Source: a bacterium (GTDB lineage Bacteria; Bacillota; Bacilli; Lactobacillales; Streptococcaceae). Taken from it: a stretch of DNA of 19,495 bases. Shown piece after piece: positions 1-8,923 of the stretch. Numbering within the stretch: position 1 is the stretch's first letter; the number at the start of each line of letters is the position of its first letter. The notes beneath the pieces were generated by a model. The model was not told the DNA's origin and did no database searches. It was given only the letters and a program-made list of their open reading frames with translations. The stretch covers positions 1 through 19,495 of the forward strand of contig CAJNDD010000031.1 of the NCBI GenBank assembly GCA_905221435.1. The letters run 5' to 3'. Both the position numbers and the translations under genes were made by a program.

Positions 1-134
1 TTACAATTGGCTTGAACACCTTTATTGTATCGCGTTTGGAGTTTTTTTGGTATAACCTTCGATGCGCACCCGCATAGTGGGTGGTTTATTTGTCTCGCAC
101 CTTACGGAGCGAGACGGACTAATAGTCACATAAC
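1..134. other. Structured non-coding stretch, possible mobile element remnant or RNA end
   Basis: No convincing gene is visible here. Two hairpins can be seen: CACCC/GGGTG at 67-83 and GTCTCGC/GCGAGAC at 92-115 (inner CC/GG at 100-101 and 106-107). Two GC-rich hairpins in AT-rich DNA with short open frames running off the left edge could be the end of an IS200/IS605-type element or the 3' part of a structured RNA. I cannot decide, because the stretch is cut by the window edge. Confidence 0.3.
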
Positions 135-172
135 AAAAACGAATAGAAACCTTGCAAAGTGGTTTCTATTCG
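135..172 (-). terminator. Intrinsic terminator of tehB and the long minus-strand operon
   Basis: There is a perfect 12-bp stem (140-151 pairing with 161-172, arm CGAATAGAAACC) with a 9-nt loop. On the minus strand it is followed at once by TTTTTG (134-139). It begins 17 bp beyond the tehB stop codon. On the plus strand the following sequence is less T-rich, so it mainly ends minus-strand transcription. Confidence 0.85.
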
Positions 173-188
173 CTTGTATATGTTTGTT

Positions 189-1049
189 TTACTTGATTTT
201 TTTAGCTAACATGGTCGCAAATTGTAGTTGAATGCGATTGCCATTTTCATCACGACGGTGCAGATGTCCTGGATTTTCATTGTACTTGACCAATTCCCAA
301 TCCTTGTAGTAGTCGGCCAGCTCCCCTTCTTTAAAGGTGAATGGGAAGTTCACTGAGCAAGGATAATCCTCTGTATCCATGGCACAGACGATAAGGTTAT
401 AGCCACCAACCGTGGTGTGCTCCTGCATATTTTGGATAATAGCTGGAATGCGGTCCGCTTGTAGGAACATGAGAACAACTGTCGATACGATAAAATCATA
501 GGCTTGGCTAATGCTGGCTGAATTGATATCGTAAAGTCCGACAGGCATGTCTAGATCCTCTTGTTCCACAATACTTTGCAAGATTTCAAGGGACAATTCA
601 TTTTGATCCACAGCTGTCACATCAAAACCATTCTGTGCAAGAAAGAGAGAGTTACGGCCTTGACCACAACCCAAATCCAAAGCTCTTCCTGGTTTCACCG
701 TCTGCATAGCTTCTAAGACTTCCGAATGGACTGGATTGGTATTGTATTTCTTAGGGAAATAATCCTCAGGTTTACAATAAAATTCCAAGTACCATTCTAC
801 ATCTTCTGTGGCAGCCTCCACTCGGTGCCAGGCTTGCGGTTGCGCCATAGGATTGTCTGCCCCTGCTTCAAAGAGGTGCTCAGCTAGAACTTCACCATCT
901 TCTGTCAACTCAATAAACTTGAGTGCTCCCTTCAAGACAGTAATTTTCCCCCAAGTCCCGACCTTGGTATTGTGTTTTTGCTGGACAATTTCTGGCATGG
1001 TCTGTTTATTCCACAAGGGCATCCGTTTATAGGCAATTAATTTTTCCAT
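189..1049 (-). CDS. tehB: TehB-type SAM-dependent methyltransferase
   Basis: The product is a 286-residue class I SAM-dependent methyltransferase of the TehB family, a cytosolic enzyme linked in other bacteria to tellurite resistance; its natural substrate is unknown. Residues about 10-90 form the cupin-like extension (DUF1971 type) of the longer TehB proteins. The SAM-binding motif I, ALDLGCGQGRNSLFLA, is at 123-138, and an acidic residue (D148, in VTAVDQN) follows the second strand as expected for ribose binding. The ATG is preceded by GAGGAAG. The gene starts 14 bp after smpB and is the last gene of the operon, ahead of a strong terminator. The family call is firm, but a cellular role in tellurite resistance is inherited from the name rather than shown. 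Confidence 0.88.
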   Translation of the reverse strand: MEKLIAYKRMPLWNKQTMPEIVQQKHNTKVGTWGKITVLKGALKFIELTEDGEVLAEHLFEAGADNPMAQPQAWHRVEAATEDVEWYLEFYCKPEDYFPKKYNTNPVHSEVLEAMQTVKPGRALDLGCGQGRNSLFLAQNGFDVTAVDQNELSLEILQSIVEQEDLDMPVGLYDINSASISQAYDFIVSTVVLMFLQADRIPAIIQNMQEHTTVGGYNLIVCAMDTEDYPCSVNFPFTFKEGELADYYKDWELVKYNENPGHLHRRDENGNRIQLQFATMLAKKIK

Positions 1050-1063
1050 TTCACTTCCTCTTC

Positions 1064-1531
1064 TTAACGCTGGTTGACAGATTTCATCACACGCGCGATG
1101 TCGCGGTTTTGTTCACGACGCTTGATTGACTCCCGTTTATCATAGTCATGTTTCCCTTTTGCTAAACCTAAAAGGAGCTTGGCATAACCATCTTTGATGT
1201 AGACCTTGAGGGGAACAAGAGTCATTCCTGTCCCTTTGGTCTCTTGTTCCAATTTTTGAATTTGCTTCTTATGGAGTAAGAGTTTGCGGCGGCGTTCTGG
1301 TTCCTGGTTCCAGATATTGCCCTCTTCGTAAGGGGCGATATGAACATTGCTCAGCCAGACTTCCCCATTTTTTACTTGGGCAAAGCCGTCCTTGAGATTG
1401 ATTCGAGCAGCTCGAACGCTCTTGATTTCAGTTCCGGTCAGGACCATTCCTGCCTCTAGCGTATCTACGATTGTATAGTCGTGGTGCGCCTTTTTATTTT
1501 GTGCGACGACCTTTCCCTCGCCCTTTGCCAT
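1064..1531 (-). CDS. smpB: SsrA (tmRNA)-binding protein SmpB
   Basis: SmpB binds tmRNA and brings it to ribosomes stalled on mRNAs without a stop codon, starting trans-translation. The 155-residue length is normal for the family. The N-terminal NKKAHHDY segment, the core [18 protein letters not shown] (about 33-50) and the basic C-terminal tail ([20 protein letters not shown]) that enters the decoding centre are all present. The first 38 bp overlap the end of rnr in another frame, and the SD AAAGGAG lies inside the rnr coding sequence, so translation of the two is probably coupled. The coupling makes sense: RNase R degrades the faulty mRNAs released by SmpB-tmRNA. The tmRNA gene is not in this window. 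Confidence 0.97.
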   Translation of the reverse strand: MAKGEGKVVAQNKKAHHDYTIVDTLEAGMVLTGTEIKSVRAARINLKDGFAQVKNGEVWLSNVHIAPYEEGNIWNQEPERRRKLLLHKKQIQKLEQETKGTGMTLVPLKVYIKDGYAKLLLGLAKGKHDYDKRESIKRREQNRDIARVMKSVNQR

Positions 1532-3848
1532 GCTTGGCTCCTTTCTTAGCTACTTCTTTGTAAAAAGGTTTCTTGCCTTTTTTCTTTTTATCTTTTTGTG
1601 AATGCTTGCGCTTATCATTTGAGCGCCCTGATTTTCTCTTGTCTTCCTTTTTATCCGAACGACGATTTGAACCACGACCTCTGTCTTTGCGCCCAGCTTG
1701 TTTCAAGACTTTTTCGATGACATCAAACTCACTTGGGATATAAGAGAAGTCAATCTCACCTGTCATCTTATCCGCTCTTTCAACTCGAATGCGAATCTGC
1801 TGTCCTACACGGAAAGTTATGCCTGATTTCTCCCCACGCAGGGTCAAGTCACGCTCATTGAAATGATAAAATTCAGGCAAATTGGTAATATGAATCAAGC
1901 CTTCAACTGTATTTGGCAATTCGACAAAAAGACCAAATTTAACGATACTTGATACAACAGCATCATACTCTTCACCAACGTATTCTTCCATGTACTCAGC
2001 TTTTTTCATAGCCTCGACTTCACGCTCCGCCTCAATGGCACGACGTTCACGGTTGGAAGACTGGGTTGCAATCTCTGGAATCACTTGCTCAAAATGCTCT
2101 GCTATTTCCTTAGAACGGCCGTAATCCCGAATCATTCGATGGACAAGGAGGTCTGGATAACGGCGAATAGGGCTGGTAAAGTGAGTGTAATAATCAGCAG
2201 CAAGACCATAGTGACCGTGATTGTGCTCTGAATAGCGAGCTTGTTGCATGGATCGGAGAAGCATCATGGACAATACATCCGCATAGGGTTCTCCCTCAAC
2301 AGCACGCATGATGTCTTGAAGCGCCTCCTGGCTAATCTCACTGGCAGTCCCATAAATCCGCAAACCAAAGCTCGAAGCATAATCAATAAACTTCTGAACT
2401 TTTTCAGCCTTGGGCTCCTCGTGAATCCGATAAATGAAAGGTAGGTCCAGTTTACTAAAGTGCTCGGCAACCGTTTCATTGGCAATCAACATGAAAGACT
2501 CGATCATACGCTCTGCAATGCCACGTTGGCGAAGAACGATATCCACAGGCTTACCTTTTTTATCCACTAAAATCTTAGCTTCGCTGGTATCAAAATTGAG
2601 AGCCCCACGTTTCTCACGCATGCTTTCTAGCCTTTCATGAAGCTTGGCCATGAGCTCGATACTAGGAACAATTTTCTTAAACTCTTGTCTTTTTTCCTCG
2701 TCACCTGCTAGGATATCATTGACAGCGCTATAGGTCATACGGAAGCTAGTCTTGATAACTGTTTGGGTAATGGAGTAATTAACCACACGACCATGTTTAT
2801 CAATCTCCATAATGGCAGACTGGGTCAAGCGGTCAACTTGAGGATTGAGAGAGCATATGCCATTTGACAGACGCTCTGGAAGCATTGGAACCACGCGGTC
2901 TGTCACATAGACAGAAGTCGCACGATTAAGAGCTTCCTTGTCAAGGGCAGAACCCTCAGTCACATAGTAGGAAACATCTGCGATGTGAACTCCGAGTTCG
3001 ATATTGCCATTTTTCAAAGGCTTAATGTGAACTGCGTCGTCCAAGTCCTTGGCATCCGCACCGTCAATGGTAAAGGTGATTTCATCTCTCAGGTCCAGAC
3101 GCCCTTCCATATCCTTTTGAGACGGAGCATCTGGTACACTTTCTGCCTCCTTGAGAACAGCTTCTGGAAATTCTGAGACAATATCCATGGATTCCAAGAC
3201 TTCAAGAACGTCAATCCCAGCATCTGTCGAGTGCCCAACCACGTCCAGCACACTAGCGACAAAGAAATCATGTTTCTTACTTGGGTATTTGTCGATAAAG
3301 ACCTTAAGAACTTCAGTTCCTTCCAACTTGATAGCCGGTTTCTTCACATAGATGGGTTGGCTGATTTTTTGATTTTTGGAACGGATGTAGCCCGCATACT
3401 TAGGCTTTTCCTGCTCCAGAACGATTTGCCCAACAACGGTTGTCAGGCTGTGTTCTAGGATATCGATAATCTTGGCTTCTGCAGCTGTTCCCTTGTTACG
3501 GTCAGCGACTTTCTTGATAACGACCTCAACGGTATCTCCGTCAATGGCATAGTTGACGTCGTTTTTTCCTACAAAAAGATCGTCCTCTTCCCCTTCTAGA
3601 CTAACAAAGCCAAAGCCATTTTTATGTGCATGAAAAATCCCTTTGAGGGTGATTTCATGTTTCTTCTTCTGGTCCAAGGTGAGGCTACCATCATCTTCAA
3701 AACGAATCTGGTGCTTTCTTTCCATCAGAGACAGGGTTTTAATCAACTCACGGAAATCCTTGGACCCATCCTTTCCGAGAGCCTGAGCTAGGTCATTTAC
3801 CGTCACTCGCCCCTTCTCTTGCAAATATTCTTTAATTTTATCTTTCAT
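1494..3848 (-). CDS. rnr: Ribonuclease R
   Basis: RNase R is a processive 3'-to-5' exoribonuclease that digests structured RNA and non-stop mRNA and helps in rRNA quality control. The 784 residues show an N-terminal winged-helix segment (about 1-60), two cold-shock/OB domains (about 65-230), the RNB catalytic domain (about 245-575), an S1 domain (about 625-706) and a Lys/Arg/Gly-rich tail (about 714-784). The catalytic aspartates stand in the family pattern [14 protein letters not shown]262, D268, D270 and D271. The start has a modest SD (AGAAAG). The gap to secG upstream is 95 bp and contains an A/T-rich stretch that could hold a weak promoter. The long basic tail, coded in part by the overlap with smpB, is like that which binds ribosomes and SmpB-tmRNA in other RNase R proteins. 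Confidence 0.97.
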   Translation of the reverse strand: MKDKIKEYLQEKGRVTVNDLAQALGKDGSKDFRELIKTLSLMERKHQIRFEDDGSLTLDQKKKHEITLKGIFHAHKNGFGFVSLEGEEDDLFVGKNDVNYAIDGDTVEVVIKKVADRNKGTAAEAKIIDILEHSLTTVVGQIVLEQEKPKYAGYIRSKNQKISQPIYVKKPAIKLEGTEVLKVFIDKYPSKKHDFFVASVLDVVGHSTDAGIDVLEVLESMDIVSEFPEAVLKEAESVPDAPSQKDMEGRLDLRDEITFTIDGADAKDLDDAVHIKPLKNGNIELGVHIADVSYYVTEGSALDKEALNRATSVYVTDRVVPMLPERLSNGICSLNPQVDRLTQSAIMEIDKHGRVVNYSITQTVIKTSFRMTYSAVNDILAGDEEKRQEFKKIVPSIELMAKLHERLESMREKRGALNFDTSEAKILVDKKGKPVDIVLRQRGIAERMIESFMLIANETVAEHFSKLDLPFIYRIHEEPKAEKVQKFIDYASSFGLRIYGTASEISQEALQDIMRAVEGEPYADVLSMMLLRSMQQARYSEHNHGHYGLAADYYTHFTSPIRRYPDLLVHRMIRDYGRSKEIAEHFEQVIPEIATQSSNRERRAIEAEREVEAMKKAEYMEEYVGEEYDAVVSSIVKFGLFVELPNTVEGLIHITNLPEFYHFNERDLTLRGEKSGITFRVGQQIRIRVERADKMTGEIDFSYIPSEFDVIEKVLKQAGRKDRGRGSNRRSDKKEDKRKSGRSNDKRKHSQKDKKKKGKKPFYKEVAKKGAKHGKGRGKGRRTK

Positions 3849-3943
3849 GTTTTCTTTCTAGATTTTTATAATTTTTTTGAGTGATAGCTTTAGTAAGCAT
3901 CATTAAAAATAAAAATAGGCTAAGACCTAGTCTCGCCCATTTC

Positions 3944-4177
3944 TTATCTACTTGATAATACCGTCAATGCTAAGGCAATGGCTAGCCAGAAAAAGACTAA
4001 AATACCTGTCAAACGTTGCATCACAGCTTCAAAACCACGCGCTTTACTACGTTCAAACAAATCACCTGAGCTGGCATCAAATACATTGCTGGATTGGTTT
4101 TTAGTTGGTTGCATGAAAATCGCAATCACAATCACAACAGATAATACTAATAAAATGGTTAATAATAGGTTGTACAT
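3944..4177 (-). CDS. secG: Preprotein translocase subunit SecG
   Basis: SecG is the small non-essential subunit of the SecYEG membrane channel that raises export efficiency with SecA. The 77 residues have the expected plan: a first membrane helix (about 3-22, LLLTILLVLSVVIVIAIFMQ), a cytosolic loop with the family-typical polar stretch and the GDLFERSKARG segment, and a second helix (about 54-74). The SD AAGGAG stands 6-7 nt before the ATG. It lies between rpmG (39-bp gap) and rnr (95-bp gap) in the minus-strand operon, an order I remember from pneumococci. Confidence 0.93.
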   Translation of the reverse strand: MYNLLLTILLVLSVVIVIAIFMQPTKNQSSNVFDASSGDLFERSKARGFEAVMQRLTGILVFFWLAIALALTVLSSR

Positions 4178-4216
4178 ATCAAACTCCTTAAAATCCCTAT
4201 TATTTTACCATAAATT

Positions 4217-4366
4217 CTACTTAGATTCAAGATGTAGGGTTACTTTTCTTTCCTTGGGACAATACTTTAAAACCTCAATCTTGTCTGGATGGGTTTTGGA
4301 GTTTTTACTGGTTAGGTAATTAATACTGCCACAAGAGGAGCATTTGAGATTGATTTTTACTCGCAC
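4217..4366 (-). CDS. rpmG: 50S ribosomal protein L33 (short CDS, GTG start)
   Basis: A 49-residue protein starting [14 protein letters not shown] and ending TLHLESK is bacterial ribosomal protein L33 of the large subunit. The start codon is GTG. It overlaps the last 10 bp of pmrA, including the stop codon, which suggests translational coupling. The zinc-ribbon pair C9-x2-C12 is complete, but the second pair is C36-x2-E39 (CPKE), so one of the four usual metal ligands is missing. It is one of several L33 paralogues expected in a streptococcus, so the number suffix (rpmG1, rpmG2) cannot be given. Confidence 0.92.
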
Positions 4367-5565
4367 GAGATTTCCTTTACTTTTAATAATGATCTAAATT
4401 GAACTAAGTTAAATAAACAACTGAGAGCTACACAGGCTGCTGTCGCATAAAAAACAGAGTGGTAACCGAATTGCCCTGCTACTGCTGAACCAGTCATGGG
4501 ACCAACAACACCCCCAAGGTAGAAAAAGACTTGGTTAAAGGCAAAAATCCTTGAAATGCCTGATTTTGGAGTCATTTTGCTGAGAAGAGCATTGACACCT
4601 GGTATGAGAGCTCCCGTTCCCAAACCAAAGAGAAAACGATACAAGCCAAGTTGAAGGGGGCTGGTTGCATGAGCACAAAGCAGGTAAATGATGACTGAAT
4701 AAATCTGCGCTGCAACTAACAATCTATGATTTCCTACCTTATCGCCAAGTTTTCCTAGAACTCCAGCACTCATCATGCTAGAAAATCCCATGCTGGATAC
4801 AATCAATCCTGATACAAAGAGGAGATTTTCAGTCTGCCCCAAATCTCGCACATAGAGAGCTAGAATGGGGCCAATTGATTGAGCTGAAAATTGAATGACA
4901 AAGGTAGTCAAAAATAGGTTCACTAAAAGCCTAGGATACTTGAAAGAAGAAAATACTTCTTTCGTTGGGATAGCCTTCTCCTTAGCCACTGGCTGAAAAT
5001 CTTCCTTGATAAAGAAAATAGTCAGGATTGCAGCTAAAAATAGGAAAGCACCCACCAATAAAAAGACATTGCAGATCCCAAAAATTTCAGCAATTAAGCC
5101 ACCTACAAAGGGGCCCGTTAGGGTTCCAGCTACTACTCCAGTTGATAGAGTCCCCAAAGCATAGCCAGACTTATCCTTGGGGACTTGACTGGCTATTAAA
5201 GCTGTCGCATTCGGTACGAAACCTGTAAATACGCCATTTAGTAATCTAAGAAAGATTAGCCAATAGATGTTCGGCACAAAGGCCAAGCCTCCCATGGTGA
5301 TGGTCATAGCAAGCCCAGCTCGAATCATCATGGGTTTACGACCGTACTTGTCAGCAAGAATACCCCAGATAGGAGAAATCAAAGCTGCTGAAACTGCCGA
5401 AACTGAGATGGCTAATCCAGCATAGAAAGCAACTTGGTCGCTCTCAATTCCCAACTGCTCTACAAAGATAGGCATGAAAGGGACGACCAAGGAAATACTG
5501 GCTCCCGTTAGAAAACTACCGAACCAAGCGACACGAAGATTCTCTTTCCAACTAATTTCTTGCAC
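4357..5565 (-). CDS. pmrA: MFS multidrug efflux transporter PmrA
   Basis: This is a 12-helix major facilitator drug:proton antiporter of 402 residues, very like pneumococcal PmrA (about 399 residues), which exports fluoroquinolones and dyes. MFS motif [11 protein letters not shown], is at 68-77 after helix 2, and the glycine-rich helix-5 stretch [14 protein letters not shown] is typical of antiporters. I chose the GTG at 5565: a perfect AAGGAGG lies 8 nt upstream, and the N-terminus [10 protein letters not shown] lines up with the pneumococcal start MTEINWKDNL. The longer frame opens with TTG at 5583, but that codon overlaps the SD itself. The gene overlaps coaE by 14 bp and rpmG by 10 bp, so this efflux pump is embedded in a housekeeping operon. 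Confidence 0.92.
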
Positions 5566-6157
5566 AGCTATCGCCTCCTTCAAGTAACTTCACTACTTGA
5601 CCCACAAGCTGATCGCGACTGCCATTATTATCTAATATATGGCTCGCCAATTTTTTCTTTTCTTCTAAAGACCACTGGACTGCCAGACGCGACTCAGCTA
5701 CTTCCTTAGAAAGATGATCCCGTTTCATGAAACGTTCCACCTGAACATCACGGTCCACATAGACCAGCCACGTTTCATCAAACCAGGCACTGTAGTCCTG
5801 TTCAAAAAGCAGGGGAATATCCATGAAAAAAATCGCTTCTGTCTGGGCTAACTGGTCTCTCAGTGCAGCCAATTCCTCACGAATAATTTCCCCTTGGGTT
5901 TGCTTAGACCATTCTCGTTCCTCAGGATTTGAAAAGATGAGACTAGCCAGGAGAGGGCGATTGAGTTCTCCATTTTCGAGGATAATTTCCTGCCCAAAGT
6001 GCTGAACTAAGAGTTGATAAAGACGACCACCAGGTTTTTGTAGTTGGTGAACGACTGCGTCAGCATCCACCACTTGAAAGCCTTTCTCTCTTAGGAAATT
6101 TGTCACAGTTGACTTACCTGAGGCAATTCCTCCTGTGATTCCGATGATTTTTCCCAT
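5552..6157 (-). CDS. coaE: Dephospho-CoA kinase
   Basis: CoaE carries out the last step of coenzyme A synthesis, ATP-dependent phosphorylation of dephospho-CoA. The 201 residues begin [17 protein letters not shown], with the P-loop at 6-17. The substrate-side motif DADAVVHQL and the lid region with RDVQVERFMKRD follow as in the family. The start at 6157 has AAAGGAGG upstream and overlaps the mutM stop by one base (TGATG); the nine-codon longer frame has no such site. mutM-coaE adjacency is common in streptococci. Confidence 0.95.
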   Translation of the reverse strand: MGKIIGITGGIASGKSTVTNFLREKGFQVVDADAVVHQLQKPGGRLYQLLVQHFGQEIILENGELNRPLLASLIFSNPEEREWSKQTQGEIIREELAALRDQLAQTEAIFFMDIPLLFEQDYSAWFDETWLVYVDRDVQVERFMKRDHLSKEVAESRLAVQWSLEEKKKLASHILDNNGSRDQLVGQVVKLLEGGDSCARN

Positions 6158-6981
6158 CAGTCCCTCCTTTGGCACTGAGGACAAAAATGAGTTCCCCGTC
6201 CACCGAGCTGGAATTTCTCAATCACTGTCCCACAGCGCGAACATGCTTGTCCAGTCTTATCATAGACCTGATGAAAATCCTGCATGGTTCCATCTTCCCC
6301 AAAGGCATTGGTATAGGTTCTAATGGTGGAACCGCCCTTTTCGACTGCCTGTCCCAAAACAGCAATGGTCTGGTCATGAATAGCTGACGCTTCTTCTGCC
6401 GTCAAAGTCTGGGAAGGTCTAGCTGGATGAACCTGAGCTCGCCAGAGGACCTCATCCACATAGATATTGCCAAGGCCAGCTACTAAGGTCTGGTCTAGGA
6501 GATGGGATTTGATAGGCTTTTTAGATTTGGCTAGGACAGCTTGAAAGACCTGCAAATCAAAGTCCTGCTCTCTTGGCTCAGGCCCTAGTTTTTTAGAAAC
6601 AAAGTAGGCTTCCAAAAGGTCTGGCGCCAAGAGTTCCATAGTACCAAACTTGCGTACATCCTCATAAACAAGCGTTCCACCGTCCTCAAACTGGAAGAAA
6701 ACATGGGCATGCTTGCGTTCAGGAACCTGGTCTGGATAGTAAAAATACTTGCCCTCCATCCGCAAATGGGAAATCAAGACCTTGTCTGTCAGGTAAAAAA
6801 GCAAATATTTGCCACGGCGTCCCATTGACTCGATAATCTGACCAGGCAATTCCTTTTGAAGCTCTTCCAAATCTGTCTTGATCATCTTGGGATAACGAAT
6901 CTCTACACTAGAAATTTTCTTTCCTAGGATCAATTTTTCTAAGCCACGACGAACCGTTTCAACCTCAGGTAGTTCAGGCAT
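6157..6981 (-). CDS. mutM: Formamidopyrimidine-DNA glycosylase
   Basis: MutM (Fpg) is a bifunctional glycosylase/AP lyase that removes 8-oxoguanine and formamidopyrimidines from DNA. The 274 residues start [10 protein letters not shown]; the proline exposed after Met removal is the catalytic nucleophile and the next Glu is also catalytic, so the start at 6981 is certain, and GGAGG precedes it. K58 sits in GRRGKYLLF. The C-terminal zinc finger has C247, C250, C267 and C270, with the conserved [11 protein letters not shown] loop. Base-excision repair of oxidised DNA is relevant because mitis-group streptococci make much H2O2. Confidence 0.97.
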   Translation of the reverse strand: MPELPEVETVRRGLEKLILGKKISSVEIRYPKMIKTDLEELQKELPGQIIESMGRRGKYLLFYLTDKVLISHLRMEGKYFYYPDQVPERKHAHVFFQFEDGGTLVYEDVRKFGTMELLAPDLLEAYFVSKKLGPEPREQDFDLQVFQAVLAKSKKPIKSHLLDQTLVAGLGNIYVDEVLWRAQVHPARPSQTLTAEEASAIHDQTIAVLGQAVEKGGSTIRTYTNAFGEDGTMQDFHQVYDKTGQACSRCGTVIEKFQLGGRGTHFCPQCQRRD

Positions 6982-7029
6982 AAGTCCTCCTTCTGTAAAA
7001 ACAAGAAGCAGGCATGAGCCCACCTCTAC

Positions 7030-7929
7030 TTAGTATTCTTTTTCATTATAGCCAAAGTCAGCCAAATCTAGCTTTTTATCACGCCAGTTTTTCTTGACCT
7101 TGACCCAAGTTTCTAGGAAGACCTTGTCCCCTAGCATGAGTTCGATATCACGACGAGCCATGGTCCCAATTTTCTTGAGCATAGCGCCACCTTTTCCGAT
7201 GATAATGCCTTTTTGACTATCACGCTCCACCATGATGGTTGCACGGATATGAACCTTGTCTGTCTCTTCGTCACGCTTCATAGAGTCAACCACTACTGCG
7301 ACTGAGTGAGGAATCTCTTCACGAGTTAGGTGCAAAACTTTCTCACGAATCATCTCTGAGACCAAGAAACGCTCTGGGTGATCTGTGATTTGATCAGCTG
7401 GGAAATACTGGAAACCTTCCTCCAGATTTTCACTAAGAATGTCGATTAGACGAGAAACATTATTTCCCTGAAGGGCTGAGATAGGCACAATCTCCTTAAA
7501 GTCCATCTGGTTACGGAAGTCATCTATCTGAGCCAGAAGTTGGTCTGGGTGGACCTTGTCAATCTTATTGACCACCAAAATCACTGGAACCTTGGTAGCT
7601 TTCAGGCGTTCGATAATCATGTCATCGCCCTTGCCACGCGGCTCATCAGCCGGCACCATGAAGAGGACAGTATCCACCTCACGCAGCGTGCTATAAGCCG
7701 CTTCCACCATAAAATCACCCAGAGCCGTCTTAGGCTTGTGGATTCCCGGCGTGTCGATAAAGACAATCTGCTCCTTATCCGTCGTGTAAATGCCCATAAT
7801 CTTGTTGCGGGTCGTCTGAGCCTTGTCACTCATGATAGCAATTTTTTGCCCCATGACATGATTCAAAAAAGTTGATTTGCCGACATTTGGTCGACCTAAA
7901 ATGGCTACAAAGCCTGATTTAAAAGTCAT
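7030..7929 (-). CDS. era: GTPase Era
   Basis: Era is an essential GTPase that binds the 3' end of 16S rRNA during 30S subunit assembly. The 299 residues show G1 GRPNVGKS (12-19), G3 DTPG (59-62), G4 NKID (121-124) and a C-terminal KH domain with [25 protein letters not shown] precedes the ATG. It sits 16 bp after dgkA and 48 bp before mutM. The ybeY-dgkA-era order is widely conserved in Firmicutes and ties Era to the rRNA-processing enzyme YbeY. Confidence 0.98.
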   Translation of the reverse strand: MTFKSGFVAILGRPNVGKSTFLNHVMGQKIAIMSDKAQTTRNKIMGIYTTDKEQIVFIDTPGIHKPKTALGDFMVEAAYSTLREVDTVLFMVPADEPRGKGDDMIIERLKATKVPVILVVNKIDKVHPDQLLAQIDDFRNQMDFKEIVPISALQGNNVSRLIDILSENLEEGFQYFPADQITDHPERFLVSEMIREKVLHLTREEIPHSVAVVVDSMKRDEETDKVHIRATIMVERDSQKGIIIGKGGAMLKKIGTMARRDIELMLGDKVFLETWVKVKKNWRDKKLDLADFGYNEKEY

Positions 7930-7945
7930 AATTTCCTCTTAATCT

Positions 7946-8341
7946 TTAAAATAGTAAATCCCAAATGCGTGGGAGAAAGATAAGTGCACCAATCACTGCG
8001 GCAAGAAGGGAAACCACAAGCACAGCACCAGCTGCCATGTCCTTGGCTTTTTTTGCCAACATAGAAAAGTGATAGTGACTGGCTAGATCCACCACATTTT
8101 CAATGGCAGAGTTAATAATTTCAAAGGCTACTACCAAGAAAATGCTCATCAGGAGAAAGAGCCATTCAATCCGTGACACCTGAAAAACAAAACCTGCAAG
8201 GATAACCACTAGAGCCGTCACTGCATGTTTTCGCATATTGCGTTCTTCCTTGATGGCAGTCAGAATCCCTGTAACGGCAAATTCTAAACTGGATACCAGG
8301 TCACGATTTTTCCATTTTCGTTTATTGTCTTGTGAGTCCAT
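7946..8341 (-). CDS. dgkA: Diacylglycerol/undecaprenol kinase (DgkA family)
   Basis: This is a small integral membrane kinase of 131 residues. In Gram-positive bacteria the family mainly phosphorylates undecaprenol, feeding the lipid carrier of cell-wall synthesis. Three helices are visible (about 40-56, 58-76 and 103-124). The catalytic segment [14 protein letters not shown] (E74, N77, E81) and the following [12 protein letters not shown] match the family signature. The first 20 bp overlap the end of ybeY in another frame and no strong SD is present, so translation probably depends on coupling to ybeY. Confidence 0.92.
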   Translation of the reverse strand: MDSQDNKRKWKNRDLVSSLEFAVTGILTAIKEERNMRKHAVTALVVILAGFVFQVSRIEWLFLLMSIFLVVAFEIINSAIENVVDLASHYHFSMLAKKAKDMAAGAVLVVSLLAAVIGALIFLPRIWDLLF

Positions 8342-8819
8342 AGGCTGTCAAAATTTCTTCTTGTAAACTGAACATCTCCGCTTCTTCTTCCGGAGTGTAG
8401 TGATCGTAGCCGTTGATATGTAAAAAGCCGTGTACTGCCAAGAAGCCCATCTCACGCTCAAAGCTGTGACCGTATTCCTCAGCCTGCTCATGCGCTTTAT
8501 CGATAGAGATGAAAAGTTCCCCAATATAGGCATCGAACTCAGACATCATTTCTGCTAATTCAGGGTTTTCAAGCAAATCTTCCTCATCAAAGGAGATGTC
8601 CAATTCCGGTTTATATTCAAGGCTGATGACATCTGTCGGGCGATCTGTATCACGATACTCGAGGTTGAGTTCGTGACTACGCTCATTGGTCACAAAAGTA
8701 ACTGCCATCTCCTTGTCTTCTTTTCCTATTTTTTGGGCTGCAAATTCCAAAATTTCTTGGGTTTGTTGCAAGATTTCTTGTGAAACTTGACCAGTTTCAT
8801 CTACCATTTCAATATACAT
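8322..8819 (-). CDS. ybeY: Endoribonuclease YbeY (rRNA maturation factor)
   Basis: YbeY is a zinc metalloprotein needed for 16S rRNA 3'-end maturation and 70S ribosome quality control. The 165 residues carry the metal-binding signature H-x3-H-x5-H as [11 protein letters not shown] (H130, H134, H140), and the conserved [14 protein letters not shown] stretch (about 56-69). It is the first gene of the long minus-strand block, about 30 bp below an extended -10 promoter. The SD is weak (GAGAAG), and Met-5 is an alternative start with even less support. It overlaps dgkA by 20 bp. Confidence 0.95.
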   Translation of the reverse strand: MYIEMVDETGQVSQEILQQTQEILEFAAQKIGKEDKEMAVTFVTNERSHELNLEYRDTDRPTDVISLEYKPELDISFDEEDLLENPELAEMMSEFDAYIGELFISIDKAHEQAEEYGHSFEREMGFLAVHGFLHINGYDHYTPEEEAEMFSLQEEILTAYGLTRQ

Positions 8820-8848
8820 GTACTTCTCGATTCTCTTTACTTGGCTTT

Positions 8849-8860
8849 ATTATACCATAT
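8849..8860 (-). promoter_or_regulatory. Extended -10 promoter of the ybeY operon
   Basis: On the minus strand the sequence reads TATGGTATAAT: a consensus TATAAT (8849-8854) preceded by TGG, the extended -10 form common in streptococci. No good -35 box is seen at 17-18 bp. Predicted transcription starts near 8842, giving a leader of about 22 nt before ybeY. Confidence 0.7.
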
Positions 8861-8884
8861 TTCCATGATTTTATTCTACCTTTT

Positions 8885-8893
8885 TGATATAAT
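8885..8893 (+). promoter_or_regulatory. Extended -10 promoter of rqcH/pavA
   Basis: TGATATAAT (8885-8893) is an extended -10 box with a consensus TATAAT. The -35 region is poor. The start would be near 8900, about 24 nt before the rqcH ATG. It diverges from the ybeY promoter, with 33 bp between the two -10 hexamers. Confidence 0.7.
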
Positions 8894-8923
8894 ACTATGG
8901 AATACAATCACAAGGAGAGAACG

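Noticed and set aside
139..147. AACGAATA, close to the late-competence com-box TACGAATA
   Set aside because: It is part of the stem of the tehB terminator, and no gene lies in a fitting position downstream.
3850..3943. Possible terminator (TAGG/CCTA plus T run) and promoter between secG and rnr
   Set aside because: The stem is only 4-5 bp and the -35 is poor, so I do not list either as a feature.
3978..4319. 113-codon plus-strand open frame opposite secG and rpmG
   Set aside because: It is antisense to two certain genes, has no SD and an unlikely protein composition.
7540..7875. 111-codon plus-strand open frame opposite era
   Set aside because: Antisense shadow of the strongly conserved Era reading frame.
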